From assembly GCA_052437175.1 (NCBI GenBank), contig JBQVOK010000005.1, positions 259,607 through 323,606 of the forward strand: a DNA stretch of 64,000 nucleotides, written 5' to 3'. The DNA is from JACVCJ01 sp052437175. GTDB lineage: Bacteria > Bacteroidota > Bacteroidia > CAIKAF01. Made by a program: the position numbers and the translations under genes. The notes under the pieces are model-generated. The model saw only the letters and a program-made list of their open reading frames with translations. It ran no database searches and was not told the DNA's origin. Positions 1-8,975 of this stretch are shown in pieces (position 1 is the first letter of the stretch; each line of letters starts with the position of its first letter).

Positions 1-1
1 C

Positions 2-1999
2 CTTGTATTTCGTATGGTGGGTTACCGTACGGAGTATTTTCAGCTGGAATCCGGCGAGTACGATTTTGAACTTTCGGCCGACAATACGCTCAAAGGCGCC
101 ACTATCGACGGCTCACAACCCGGCATGGTCATGACCGAAAGTGTAGGCATACAATCGGTGATCACGGCCGCGGGCCTGCGTAAGTCGGCCTGCTGTAACC
201 TGGCAGAGGCTTTCGAGACCAATGGCGCTGTGGACGTATCGTTCAGCGATGCCGTTACGGGGGCCAAACAGATACGCCTGCTGGGCCTCGACGGCAAATA
301 TGTACCCATTACCTTTGAGGGACTGCCCAACCTGCGCGGCCTGGCGTCTCTCTACGGGCTCAGCTATATCCCCGGGCCTTTTATCGAGAATATCTCCGTA
401 TCCAAAGGAACCGGCTCGGTTACCCTGGGTTATGAGAGTATGACGGGGCAGATCAATGTAGAGTACAAAAAGCCTTTCGAAATGGAACGGCTGCACGTGA
501 ACGGGTACTTCAATTCCATGACCCGCAGCGAACTGAACCTGGTAGCTTCGCACCGCTTTAAAAAAGGCTGGAGCACGGCCCTGTTCGCACACGGCAATAT
601 TTTCCGCATGCATACCGACCGCAATAAGGACGGATTCCTGGACATGCCTTTCGCGCACCAGGTGAACCTGAGCAACCGCTGGGTATATACGAATGAAAAG
701 ACCGAATTCCAGGCCGGCATCAAATATGTATGGGACGTAAAGGAAGGCGGACAGGGGGCCTATTACCGCCACCAGGGCCACAGTGATTCAAACAGCTATT
801 ACCGTTTCTTCCTGGAGACCCACCGCGCCGAAGCCTGGCTTAAAAACGGCTTTTTCTGGAAGAACAAACCCTATAAGTCGCTGGCCTATACCATGACCTT
901 TATTTACCACGACCAGCGCGGCAGCTATGGGTTGCGCCCCTATACCGGGCGGCAGACCACGGGCTATTTCAACAGTATTTACCAGAGCATCATTGTAAAT
1001 ACGAACCATAAGTTCAAGACCGGCCTAAGTTTCCTGTACGATAAGGTAGACGAACGTTTTGCCACAGCCGGTACGGCCCGCACGGAATATGTGCCCGGGG
1101 TGTACGGGGAGTATACCTTCCGTCACCGCGAAAAACTGGACCTGGTGGCCGGCCTGCGTTACGATTACCACAACCTGTATAAACACCAGGTAACCCCGCG
1201 CCTGCAGCTGAAAGTGACACCGGTAAAGGATGTCTCGCTGAAGCTGAGCGGAGGCCGCGGTTTCCGCAGTCCGAACGTATTTGCCGACAACGCATTCCTG
1301 CTGGTATCGAACCGCCAGGTGCTGATACCGGCCACACTGAAGCCCGAAGTTTCCTGGAACGGGGGTGGAGGAGCCGTATACCGTTTCCAGAAAGGAAAAG
1401 TGAGTGGTAGTATCGGCGCCGATTATTTTTATACCTGGTTTCAGAACCAGCTCATCCCCAATATGGAAACGGCCGGTCTGGTCGTTTTCGAAAATGTGGG
1501 CGGCGCTTCGTATGCTCATGCCTTCCAGCTCGATTTTATGCTGGAACCGCTAAAACGCCTGCAGTTTCACCTGAATGCCAAATGGAACAACGTACGTTCG
1601 GTATACAACGGCCAGCGCAAAGCGGTACCTTTTATCCCGGTGTACAAGGGATTGCTGAACGTAGCCTACAGCACGGGAGGCCCCAATCCCTGGAGTTTTG
1701 ACGCTACGGTACAGCTGAACGGCCCGGCACGTTTGCCGCTGACTTATAACCCGGGAACGGGAGAGGCCAACCGCACCCGATCGCCCGTGTACGCGCTGCT
1801 TTTTGCACAGGTAAGCAAAAAATTCCGGAACTGGGAAGTGTACATCGGGGGCGAAAACCTTACCGATTACCGTCAGCCCAATCCCCTGATCGATCCGCAG
1901 AATCCCGGCAGTGCTTCTTTTGATGCCTCACAGGTATGGGCGCCCGTTTTCGGGGCTATGGCCTACGGAGGCTTCCGCTACACACTTAAATACAAGTAA
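2..1999 (+). CDS. TonB-dependent receptor, 5' end outside window
   Basis: Outer-membrane TonB-dependent receptor, probably importing a metal ion or metal complex. The frame is open to the window edge. The first residues (LVFRMVGYRT) look like the end of the carboxypeptidase-regulatory-like domain found at the N-terminus of Bacteroidota receptors, so the true start lies upstream and the first ATG at 14 is not the start. A plug domain follows (SACCNLAEAFETN, then RLLGLDG and SKGTGSVTLGYESMTGQINVEY), then alternating beta strands to the C-terminal GGFRYTLKYK. The Cys pair in the plug and the HMA-domain lipoprotein directly downstream point to a transition metal, perhaps copper; that is inference from context. 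The substrate cannot be read from the sequence. Confidence 0.9.
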   Translation, partial: LVFRMVGYRTEYFQLESGEYDFELSADNTLKGATIDGSQPGMVMTESVGIQSVITAAGLRKSACCNLAEAFETNGAVDVSFSDAVTGAKQIRLLGLDGKYVPITFEGLPNLRGLASLYGLSYIPGPFIENISVSKGTGSVTLGYESMTGQINVEYKKPFEMERLHVNGYFNSMTRSELNLVASHRFKKGWSTALFAHGNIFRMHTDRNKDGFLDMPFAHQVNLSNRWVYTNEKTEFQAGIKYVWDVKEGGQGAYYRHQGHSDSNSYYRFFLETHRAEAWLKNGFFWKNKPYKSLAYTMTFIYHDQRGSYGLRPYTGRQTTGYFNSIYQSIIVNTNHKFKTGLSFLYDKVDERFATAGTARTEYVPGVYGEYTFRHREKLDLVAGLRYDYHNLYKHQVTPRLQLKVTPVKDVSLKLSGGRGFRSPNVFADNAFLLVSNRQVLIPATLKPEVSWNGGGGAVYRFQKGKVSGSIGADYFYTWFQNQLIPNMETAGLVVFENVGGASYAHAFQLDFMLEPLKRLQFHLNAKWNNVRSVYNGQRKAVPFIPVYKGLLNVAYSTGGPNPWSFDATVQLNGPARLPLTYNPGTGEANRTRSPVYALLFAQVSKKFRNWEVYIGGENLTDYRQPNPLIDPQNPGSASFDASQVWAPVFGAMAYGGFRYTLKYK

Positions 2000-2010
2000 A
2001 ACTTTAATCG

Positions 2011-2018
2011 TACATTTG
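2011..2018 (+). promoter_or_regulatory. -7 promoter element TACATTTG of HMA lipoprotein
   Basis: Exact match to the Bacteroidota -7 consensus TAnnTTTG, 7 bases before the ATG at 2026. The expected transcription start falls almost on the start codon, so the mRNA would be leaderless or nearly so. No clear -33 TTG is seen. Confidence 0.55.
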
Positions 2019-2025
2019 AAAAGAT

Positions 2026-2385
2026 ATGAGAACCATCAGAAATATCATTCCGGCCTTCCTGTTCCTGGCGGGCATATTGTTTGTGTTTGCCTGTAAAAGT
2101 TCCGAATCGGTCGCAGGCAGTACCTATGTCTCGGCCGTAATCACCACCAGCGCCGAATGCGATATGTGTAAGGCAAAGATCGAAGGCGTGGTAGGCGAAA
2201 TGAAGGGTGTACGCTCGGCAAAAGTAGACCTGGCCAGCAAAACTCTCTCGGTACGTTACAGCAAGGACAAGATCAGCCTCGACGATATCCGCAAAGAAGT
2301 GACCGGCCTGGGTTACCGTGCCGACCAGATGGCACCCAGCGCTACGGCCTACCAGGCATTGCCGGCCTGCTGCAAAAAGAAATAG
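2026..2385 (+). CDS. HMA-domain lipoprotein (metal-binding)
   Basis: Small (119 aa) heavy-metal-associated domain protein. The N-terminus is a hydrophobic signal segment ending VFAC with Cys23 as probable lipidation site, so it is likely anchored in a membrane facing the periplasm. The HMA fold is recognisable from AECDMCKAKIEG (Cys45 and Cys48, the CxxC metal pair) and the later GLGYRAD turn. The C-terminus carries a second thiol pair (PACCKKK). It lies 26 bp behind the TonB-dependent receptor in the same direction, suggesting they handle the same metal, but a -7 element in the gap allows separate expression. Copper or mercury are the usual ligands of this fold; which one applies is not visible. 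Confidence 0.85.
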   Translation: MRTIRNIIPAFLFLAGILFVFACKSSESVAGSTYVSAVITTSAECDMCKAKIEGVVGEMKGVRSAKVDLASKTLSVRYSKDKISLDDIRKEVTGLGYRADQMAPSATAYQALPACCKKK

Positions 2386-2466
2386 GAAGGCAGACCGGCA
2401 GAATTTAACGGGACATGTGCGGCAAAAACCGTTCGAAAAACGCATATTTGCAAAAAACACACACAG

Positions 2467-3297
2467 ATGTTCAATTGCAATCTTAGCCTGATCGAAGAAA
2501 CCGCCGCGTTCATCAAAACCAAAACCGACATACGCCCGCTGGTGGGTGTGGTACTGGGCTCCGGCCTGGGCGGTGTGGTTTCCAGGATGGAGATACAGCA
2601 AACGATACCGTATGCAGATATTCCGAATTTCCCCCAGAGTACCGTAGTGGGTCATGGGGGAAATTTACTTTTCGGCCACTGGAACGGCGTACCGGTATGT
2701 GTGATGCAGGGCCGTTTCCATTACTACGAAGGCTACCCGATACAGCAGGTGACCTTCCCCATACGGGTAATGAAGCTGCTGGGGGTGGAAACACTGATGG
2801 TGAGCAATGCAGCGGGCGGACTGAACCCGGCCCAGCACATTGGTGAACTCATGATCATTAACGATCACATCAATATGCAGCCCGAACATCCCCTGCGGGG
2901 CCGCAACGAAGAACGTATGGGCCCGCGTTTCCCGGATATGAGCGAGGTGTACGATGCCGGACTGATCGCGCTCTGTAAAGAAAAGGCCGCAACCATGGGC
3001 CTGCACGTGAGCGAAGGCGTGTATGTGGGCGTGCAGGGGCCTACCTTTGAAACGCCTGCAGAGTACCGTATGTTCCGTCTGCTGGGTGGCGACGCGGTAG
3101 GCATGAGCACCGTGCCCGAAATTATCGTGGCGCGTCACATGCAGATGCGCTGCTTTGCCATGAGTGTGATCACCGACCTGGGCGTGGACGGAAAGATCGT
3201 AGAGATATCGCATAACGATGTAGTGAAGGCGGCGAACGAGGCCGGCGAAAAAATGACGGAACTGTTCGGGAAAATGCTCGAAGAAATAGGAAAATAA
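2467..3297 (+). CDS. punA: purine nucleoside phosphorylase
   Basis: Cytoplasmic enzyme that splits inosine or guanosine with phosphate into the base and ribose-1-phosphate (purine salvage). The 276 aa length is normal for the trimeric PNP family. Family motifs appear in order: GSGLGG (phosphate loop, near residue 32), VVGHGG, GRFHYYEGY, SNAAGGLNP, GPTFETPAEYR and GMSTVPEIIVARH (substrate pocket), then SVITDLG. The start at ATG 2467 is 17 bp after CATATTTG, a near match to the -7 element. It is unrelated in function to its neighbours. The 250 bp after it hold no gene that I can see. Confidence 0.95.
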   Translation: MFNCNLSLIEETAAFIKTKTDIRPLVGVVLGSGLGGVVSRMEIQQTIPYADIPNFPQSTVVGHGGNLLFGHWNGVPVCVMQGRFHYYEGYPIQQVTFPIRVMKLLGVETLMVSNAAGGLNPAQHIGELMIINDHINMQPEHPLRGRNEERMGPRFPDMSEVYDAGLIALCKEKAATMGLHVSEGVYVGVQGPTFETPAEYRMFRLLGGDAVGMSTVPEIIVARHMQMRCFAMSVITDLGVDGKIVEISHNDVVKAANEAGEKMTELFGKMLEEIGK

Positions 3298-3551
3298 TAC
3301 CGTACTATAGTCTGCGTTGCGGGCTGGAAAGGCAATAGCCGTATTTTTTGGATAGTTATTGATTTTATTTTCTCTGTGGAGTTTTAACTCTCTTTGTTTT
3401 TAATTGTTACGTATTTATTATCAGTTTATTACCTGATCGTGTTGTGTTTTCAGTGACCCAGGTCTACTTATTATTTTGGTAAAGGCTAAGACACACCCTG
3501 TTTATATTAAAATGTTCTTTTTGTTCTGTAATCAAACAAATACAAAAAAAC

Positions 3552-6044
3552 ATGAGAAGATATTACTATCTCTTCCTGCTTTTTTGTGTATGGAACGGAT
3601 CCTCTGTCTATGCGCAACTGAGCATCACTGCAACCGGTGTGAACTTCACACAGAACTTCAACTCCATGGGTAGCTCCACGGGCACTATTCCCGGCGGCTT
3701 CAAGGCGGGCAACACTTCTATGGCTTCCGATGATCATAATGCCAATGGTACCAATCCCGATAATGCAACCACAACGTTCAGCAGTAGCCAGGGTGGGGGC
3801 TGTTACAACATGGGGGCCGGCAATAATACAAGTGACCGTGCTATCGGTTTCCTGAACAGCGGTTCCTTTTCTTCGGGAAAAGCCGTTACGCTGCAAATTA
3901 CAAACAATACCGGCGTGCCGATCAACAGCATCACACTCAGCTGGAATTATGAAAAATACCGTCCGGGCAGCCGGCAGTGGACCTGGACCTTTTTTCACGG
4001 AGCAGGGTCCCTGGCCAATATTGCCGCCACTGCAGGCGACCAGATCTATCCTGCCGACGGTGCCAATGGTAGTACCATCAGTCCACCGCTCAGTACTTCC
4101 AAATCGGTAACGCTTACAGGTCTCAATATCGCCGCAGGTGCTTCGTATTATTTCCGCTGGAAGCTTACCGGCAGCGGCGGCAGCTCCAACGGGCAGGCCC
4201 TGGCTATCGACGATTTCGTGATCAATTGTACCAGCAACGTTTCACCCTGCCCTCCGGGTACGCCGAGCGTTTCCCTGGGTGCCGATACGGCTTTCTGCGC
4301 CGGCACACCTTTTTCCCTGCTGCTGAATGCCGGCAATGCCGGTGCCACGTTCGACTGGAACAATGGTGCCGCCGCCACACAAACCTTCACCGCCACCACG
4401 CCGGGTACCTACATCGTAAAAGTAACCGACAGCAATGGATGTATCGACCGCGATACCCTGGTGATCCTTTCTAAACCCCTGCCCGTAATTCCGCTCAGCA
4501 ACACCGCCTCTTACTGTGCCGGTACGCCTTTCAGCATGACCCTGGATGCCGGTAACCCCGGTGCTACCTACAACTGGGAAAACGGGGCCGCCAATACCCA
4601 AACCTACACCGTAACTACTGCCGGCACCTATTCCGTAGTGGTAACCGGAACAAACGGCTGCGTGGCAAGCGACTCCATCGTAATTACACAAAACCCGCTA
4701 CCGGTAGTGAATATCGGTGCGGATACTTCTTTCTGTACCGGATCTTCGTTCTTCCGTATCTATGATGCCGGCAACCCGGGATCTACCTACAGCTGGAACG
4801 GCGGGGTCTTCACCGGGCAGACCTTCATTGCCAACCAGGCAGATACCTATACTGTAACGGTAACTACTCCGGCCCTGTGCACGGCCAGCGATACGCTGAT
4901 CGTAACCGAACATGCGCTGCCGGTAGTAAACCTGGGTGCGGATACGGCATACTGCGCCGGAACACCTTTTTCCTGGACCCTGGATGCCGCTAATGCCGGT
5001 GCCACCTTCGACTGGAACAACGGGGCCGGTTCCGTACAAACTTTTGTGGTAAGCGGCCCGGGTAACTGGTTCGTGACCGTAACGGATCTCAACAGCTGTG
5101 TAAATTCTGATTCTGTATTTGTTACCGAGCATGCGCTGCCGGTAGTAACACTGCCTGCCGATACGGCTTACTGTGCCGGAACAGCGTTCTCATGGACCCT
5201 GGATGCCGGTAATGCCGGTGCTTCTTTCGACTGGAACAACGGTGCCGATTCTGTGCAGACCTTTGTAGTGACCGGTGCCGGTAACTGGTTTGTGACCGTG
5301 ACCGATTCCAACAGCTGTGTAAATTCAGATTCGGTGATCGTGACCGAAAACCCGCTGCCCGCTGTAGACCTGGGTAACGATACGTCCTACTGTGCAGGCG
5401 TTGCTTTTGCCTGGGCTATTAATGCCGGTAATCCCGGGGCCACCTACAGCTGGAATAACGGTGCCGATTCTACGGCCGTATTTACCGCCACTACCGCTGG
5501 AACCTACTCGGTTGTAGTTACCGATGTAAATGGCTGTGTAAACACAGACTCTGTGATCGTGACCGAAAATCCGCTGCCGGTGCTGAACCTGGGCCCGGAT
5601 GTGGTTACACCGAACCAGAACGCCGTACTGACCGGTCCTTCAGGCTTCGCTGCCTACAGCTGGAGCAACGGTCAGAGTACTCAGAATATTTCCGTATCGC
5701 AAACGGGCAGCTATACGCTTACTGTAACGGATGCCAACGGCTGTACGGCCAGCGACAACATCGAGGTGCTGATCACGTTCTCGAACGAAGAAACGGAACT
5801 GGCCCTGGACGCTACAGTATACCCCAACCCCGCGAACGGTTACCTGCACATCCGCCTCAACGAAACGCTGAAAGGCGCTGCCGATGTGGCGCTCTTCAAC
5901 ATGGCCGGTCAGTCGGTATACAACAGCCGCATACAGCAGGCTGAAGTTACGCTGGACCTTGCACACCTGGCCGAAGGGATGTACATCCTGCAGCTGAACG
6001 GTGATGCCAAAACACGGACCTTTAAAATTATCATACGGAAATAA
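3552..6044 (+). CDS. T9SS type A cargo with seven Ig/PKD-like repeats
   Basis: Secreted or cell-surface protein of 830 aa. The N-terminal signal peptide ends VYA-QLS. The first ~225 residues form a beta-rich domain of unknown role (QNFNSMGSSTG onward). Then come seven tandem Ig/PKD-like modules of about 70 residues, each starting LPVVNLGADTAYCAG or similar and ending NGCVNSDSVIVTE, with a conserved Cys near each end that could form a disulfide. The last ~80 residues are a type A T9SS sorting domain (VYPNPANGYLHIR, then AEGMYILQL, ending KIIIRK), which directs export across the outer membrane and attachment to the surface. No catalytic motif is visible, so an adhesive or structural role is likely. 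A terminator follows at 6072. Confidence 0.85.
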   Translation: MRRYYYLFLLFCVWNGSSVYAQLSITATGVNFTQNFNSMGSSTGTIPGGFKAGNTSMASDDHNANGTNPDNATTTFSSSQGGGCYNMGAGNNTSDRAIGFLNSGSFSSGKAVTLQITNNTGVPINSITLSWNYEKYRPGSRQWTWTFFHGAGSLANIAATAGDQIYPADGANGSTISPPLSTSKSVTLTGLNIAAGASYYFRWKLTGSGGSSNGQALAIDDFVINCTSNVSPCPPGTPSVSLGADTAFCAGTPFSLLLNAGNAGATFDWNNGAAATQTFTATTPGTYIVKVTDSNGCIDRDTLVILSKPLPVIPLSNTASYCAGTPFSMTLDAGNPGATYNWENGAANTQTYTVTTAGTYSVVVTGTNGCVASDSIVITQNPLPVVNIGADTSFCTGSSFFRIYDAGNPGSTYSWNGGVFTGQTFIANQADTYTVTVTTPALCTASDTLIVTEHALPVVNLGADTAYCAGTPFSWTLDAANAGATFDWNNGAGSVQTFVVSGPGNWFVTVTDLNSCVNSDSVFVTEHALPVVTLPADTAYCAGTAFSWTLDAGNAGASFDWNNGADSVQTFVVTGAGNWFVTVTDSNSCVNSDSVIVTENPLPAVDLGNDTSYCAGVAFAWAINAGNPGATYSWNNGADSTAVFTATTAGTYSVVVTDVNGCVNTDSVIVTENPLPVLNLGPDVVTPNQNAVLTGPSGFAAYSWSNGQSTQNISVSQTGSYTLTVTDANGCTASDNIEVLITFSNEETELALDATVYPNPANGYLHIRLNETLKGAADVALFNMAGQSVYNSRIQQAEVTLDLAHLAEGMYILQLNGDAKTRTFKIIIRK
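4258..5790 (+). repeat. seven tandem ~210-bp coding repeats
   Basis: In-frame repeats encoding the Ig-like modules of the T9SS cargo protein at 3552. Copies four and five (about 4915-5130 and 5130-5340) are the most alike at the DNA level, which points to recent duplication or gene conversion; the outer copies are more diverged. Confidence 0.8.
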
Positions 6045-6071
6045 GACCTATTTCCCCATGCTTTTTAAAAG

Positions 6072-6102
6072 GCTGTCCTGCTGCACGCGGGGCAGCTTTT
6101 TT
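6072..6102 (+). terminator. rho-independent terminator
   Basis: A GCTGTCC...GGGGCAGC stem followed by six T, 28 bp after the stop of the T9SS cargo gene. The rest of 6045-6325 holds no gene that I can see. Confidence 0.75.
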
Positions 6103-6325
6103 CATTTGGCAGCCTTGAAAAAACACAGCAAAAAGGTATGGACGAAGATATTCTGCAAATACCTTTTTACGTCAGATCGTATCGGTCTGGGCGGCTCAGC
6201 TGGTAAATTGCCGGTAGTGGAATGTGGGCGAAATAGCAGTGAATAATGCAGAGCGATAAAATGATCAGATGAAGTACTGACCCGCCTGCCGGCAACTACT
6301 AAATAAAAACAGGGATTAAGATCAT

Positions 6326-8974
6326 TTACTCCCGCACCACGGTAACGGCCGTTTTGTGAAAAGCCGTACCCGTTTTCAGTACCAGGAAATAAACACCGGA
6401 GCTGATGCGGTCGGGGTTCCATTCGGCCGGCAGTCCTTCGGAACGGAATACCGAAATGCCCCAGCGGTTAAATACCTGTATTTCGGTACAATCTGTAAAG
6501 CCGGGTGGTACAAGGGCTTTCCATACATCGTTGCTGCCGTCGCCATTGGGTGTAATGATGTTGGGCAGCTGTATCTGCAGGTAATCGGTCAGCTCCTTAG
6601 CCGTGAGTGTTTTACCCGCCGTATCTGTACAGTGCTGGTTATAAGCTACCAGGTTCAGGGTATAATTGCCGGAGTAAGGCACGGTAACCTGTATGGAACT
6701 ACTGCTGCCGAGCGCGTCGGGCAGGTGGTACCACTGGATACTGTCTTTGTCGGACGAAATATCGTTAAAGGTCATTACCAGCCCGTCACAGGCAGGAAAT
6801 GCACCGGCTTCCTCAAAAGCGGCTTCCGGGTTGGGAATACTTTCAATATTCAGCAGCAGGGTGTCGGTACAAACACCTTCGTAATCCAGTACGATCTCGT
6901 AACTAAGCGTGCCACTTACCAGTATTTCGGCCGTACACCCGTTCAGTTCCTGCGGCAGGGGATTCCAGCTGCATTGTACACCCGCTCCCGAAACAGGGGT
7001 ATATACGAAAAGCGTATGTTCGCAGAGGCTGGTGTCGATATCGCCTTTGGGTACATCGGGCACGCGTATACGCAAACTGTTGGTATCGGAGCAGCCATGT
7101 ATATCCGTAAATTCAGTAATGTAATCGAAACTCTGCGGCGGATAAAAAATATGACTGCCCGGTATACCCGGCATATTGTAGAGGTTCGGTTGTATGCTCA
7201 ACTGTAATGAATCGGAATACAGCAGCGTAATGCTATCGCCGAAGCACACCACATATTCCGTGGCCCAGGGATTCTGGGGCAGGGGCAGCACTTCTACATA
7301 AATACTGTCGGTACGGGTACAGGTAAGCGGATCGGAAACCGTAAGCGTATAATAGCCGGACTGCTGTGCCAGCGCATATACGGCAGGGCCGTTCAGCGGC
7401 GGAATAAGTCCCGGACCGCTCCATGTATAACTGCTGAAGCCGGTATTGCTGCAGCTCAGCAGTATGGTGTCCCTGAAACAGACGCTGTCGGCCGCGCTCA
7501 GGCTGAATTGCGGCTCGGGCAGGATCACCAGGTTATGCTGGGCGGTATCGCTGTTGCATACACCCTGCCAGATAAGCTGTACGGAGCCATTGCCCGTATT
7601 GTTCCATTGGGTGCCGGCCGTAGGCAGGTTGGCCGGAGTAGTGAGTGTTCCGTTCTGCACACTCCACAGGAAGCTGCCTGCGGGCACATTCGACCCGAAA
7701 CTGAGCATTTCGCCCAGGCACACCGAATCGGGGCCGCTGATCTCTACTTCAAAGGGCAGACTGTCTACCTGGAACGAAAGGATATCGAAGTCGTTCTTCG
7801 GCAGGCAGCCATTGTCCAGGGCCTGTATGTACAGGTTATAGGGGAAGGGGGACGCCTGTCCGCAAACCGGGGCAAAGCACACGTTCAGTATGGTTTCGGA
7901 GGCCGTACTGTTTAGCACCGTGATCTGGGGCGGGTTCGGCAGATTCATGACCGGGCCACCGAATGTATAACTGAGGCTGTCTCCGTCGGTATCGCTCAGC
8001 GTTACCTGCACGCAGACCTCTTCTTCTTCGTGTACGTTCACCAGGGTGCTGCCGCTTTGCAGCTGTACCTGCGGCGGATTGTTCTGCGGACATTGCGTAA
8101 CGGCGATCTGCAGCTCGCGCCGGGTCTTGTTCAGCAGCTGGTTGTTCCGGAATTCGTTCACCTCAAGGGCGATCACGAAACTGCCGGGGATCGTGCCTTT
8201 TATGCGGGTGAGTCCGCTGGATGCGTTCAGGAACACATATCCGCCCGGACCGAAGGGTTGCGTGGGCGAAAATCCCGCTGCGTACGTTACCAGCGGCGGT
8301 TCATAACCCAGCGGATTGGGCGGCGGCGGTGCCGTATTCGTAGGAATACCGTAGCCGGCGTAGGGATGCACCCAGTTGTAGATAAGCAGGTCTCCGTCCG
8401 GATCGATGGCCGTGTTGGGGAAGGTAAGCGTATCGCCAATGCATACCAGCGGCAGCACGGCCGGTTCAAACACAGGCGTACTGTTGGGCTGTGTGGTAGG
8501 CGGAATGGTACATACAAAGCTTTCGGACTGCAGGGAGGGGCCGTTCAGGCTGATGACCTGGCTACTCCGGCAACAGCGTTCGTAAAAAAGTATATACCCC
8601 ACTGCAGAGGCGGGAAGCAATAATGTGTCGCGGTAAATACCCTCGTACATACAGATGCTGAAGGGTACGATACAACCGGGAGGCAGCATGGGTTCCACTT
8701 TACGGGTCTGGCTAAGCTGCAGGGTAAGGGTTTGCAGCAGCGGTTTGAACTCGCCGCTTACATTTTCATAGAGCCCTGCACTCAGCGGACTTTCCGGGAA
8801 AGGAATCTCCGAACCGGAGGTACAGTCGGTATAGGTGGTGAGTTGTATAGCGTAGCGGAACTGTCCGTTCTGCATGCCCAGGTAAGTATAGCCGAAATCG
8901 CCGCCCAGCAGGTGACTGGCCGAAGCCAGGCCCGAACCCAGGAAAAAGAACAGGAGTAAAAGGCGGTACTTCAT
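6326..8974 (-). CDS. T9SS type B (gliding-motility C-terminal domain) protein
   Basis: Secreted surface protein of 882 aa. A signal peptide ending ASA is followed by SHLLGGDFGYTYLG and RYAIQLTTYTDC, the standard opening of Bacteroidota type B cargo. The middle contains cadherin/Ig-like beta domains (for example DTDGDSLSYTFGG) and several Cys-containing PKD-like modules. The C-terminus is the gliding motility-associated/type B sorting domain: NIITPNGDGSNDVW, then IQVFNRWGISVF and YFLVLKTG. Unlike type A domains, type B cargo is usually handled through SprF/PorP-like partners. It is the second gene of a two-gene operon: the upstream stop TGA and this ATG are one base apart, suggesting translational coupling. 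Its specific function is unknown. Confidence 0.85.
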   Translation of the reverse strand: MKYRLLLLFFFLGSGLASASHLLGGDFGYTYLGMQNGQFRYAIQLTTYTDCTSGSEIPFPESPLSAGLYENVSGEFKPLLQTLTLQLSQTRKVEPMLPPGCIVPFSICMYEGIYRDTLLLPASAVGYILFYERCCRSSQVISLNGPSLQSESFVCTIPPTTQPNSTPVFEPAVLPLVCIGDTLTFPNTAIDPDGDLLIYNWVHPYAGYGIPTNTAPPPPNPLGYEPPLVTYAAGFSPTQPFGPGGYVFLNASSGLTRIKGTIPGSFVIALEVNEFRNNQLLNKTRRELQIAVTQCPQNNPPQVQLQSGSTLVNVHEEEEVCVQVTLSDTDGDSLSYTFGGPVMNLPNPPQITVLNSTASETILNVCFAPVCGQASPFPYNLYIQALDNGCLPKNDFDILSFQVDSLPFEVEISGPDSVCLGEMLSFGSNVPAGSFLWSVQNGTLTTPANLPTAGTQWNNTGNGSVQLIWQGVCNSDTAQHNLVILPEPQFSLSAADSVCFRDTILLSCSNTGFSSYTWSGPGLIPPLNGPAVYALAQQSGYYTLTVSDPLTCTRTDSIYVEVLPLPQNPWATEYVVCFGDSITLLYSDSLQLSIQPNLYNMPGIPGSHIFYPPQSFDYITEFTDIHGCSDTNSLRIRVPDVPKGDIDTSLCEHTLFVYTPVSGAGVQCSWNPLPQELNGCTAEILVSGTLSYEIVLDYEGVCTDTLLLNIESIPNPEAAFEEAGAFPACDGLVMTFNDISSDKDSIQWYHLPDALGSSSSIQVTVPYSGNYTLNLVAYNQHCTDTAGKTLTAKELTDYLQIQLPNIITPNGDGSNDVWKALVPPGFTDCTEIQVFNRWGISVFRSEGLPAEWNPDRISSGVYFLVLKTGTAFHKTAVTVVRE

Positions 8975-8975
8975 A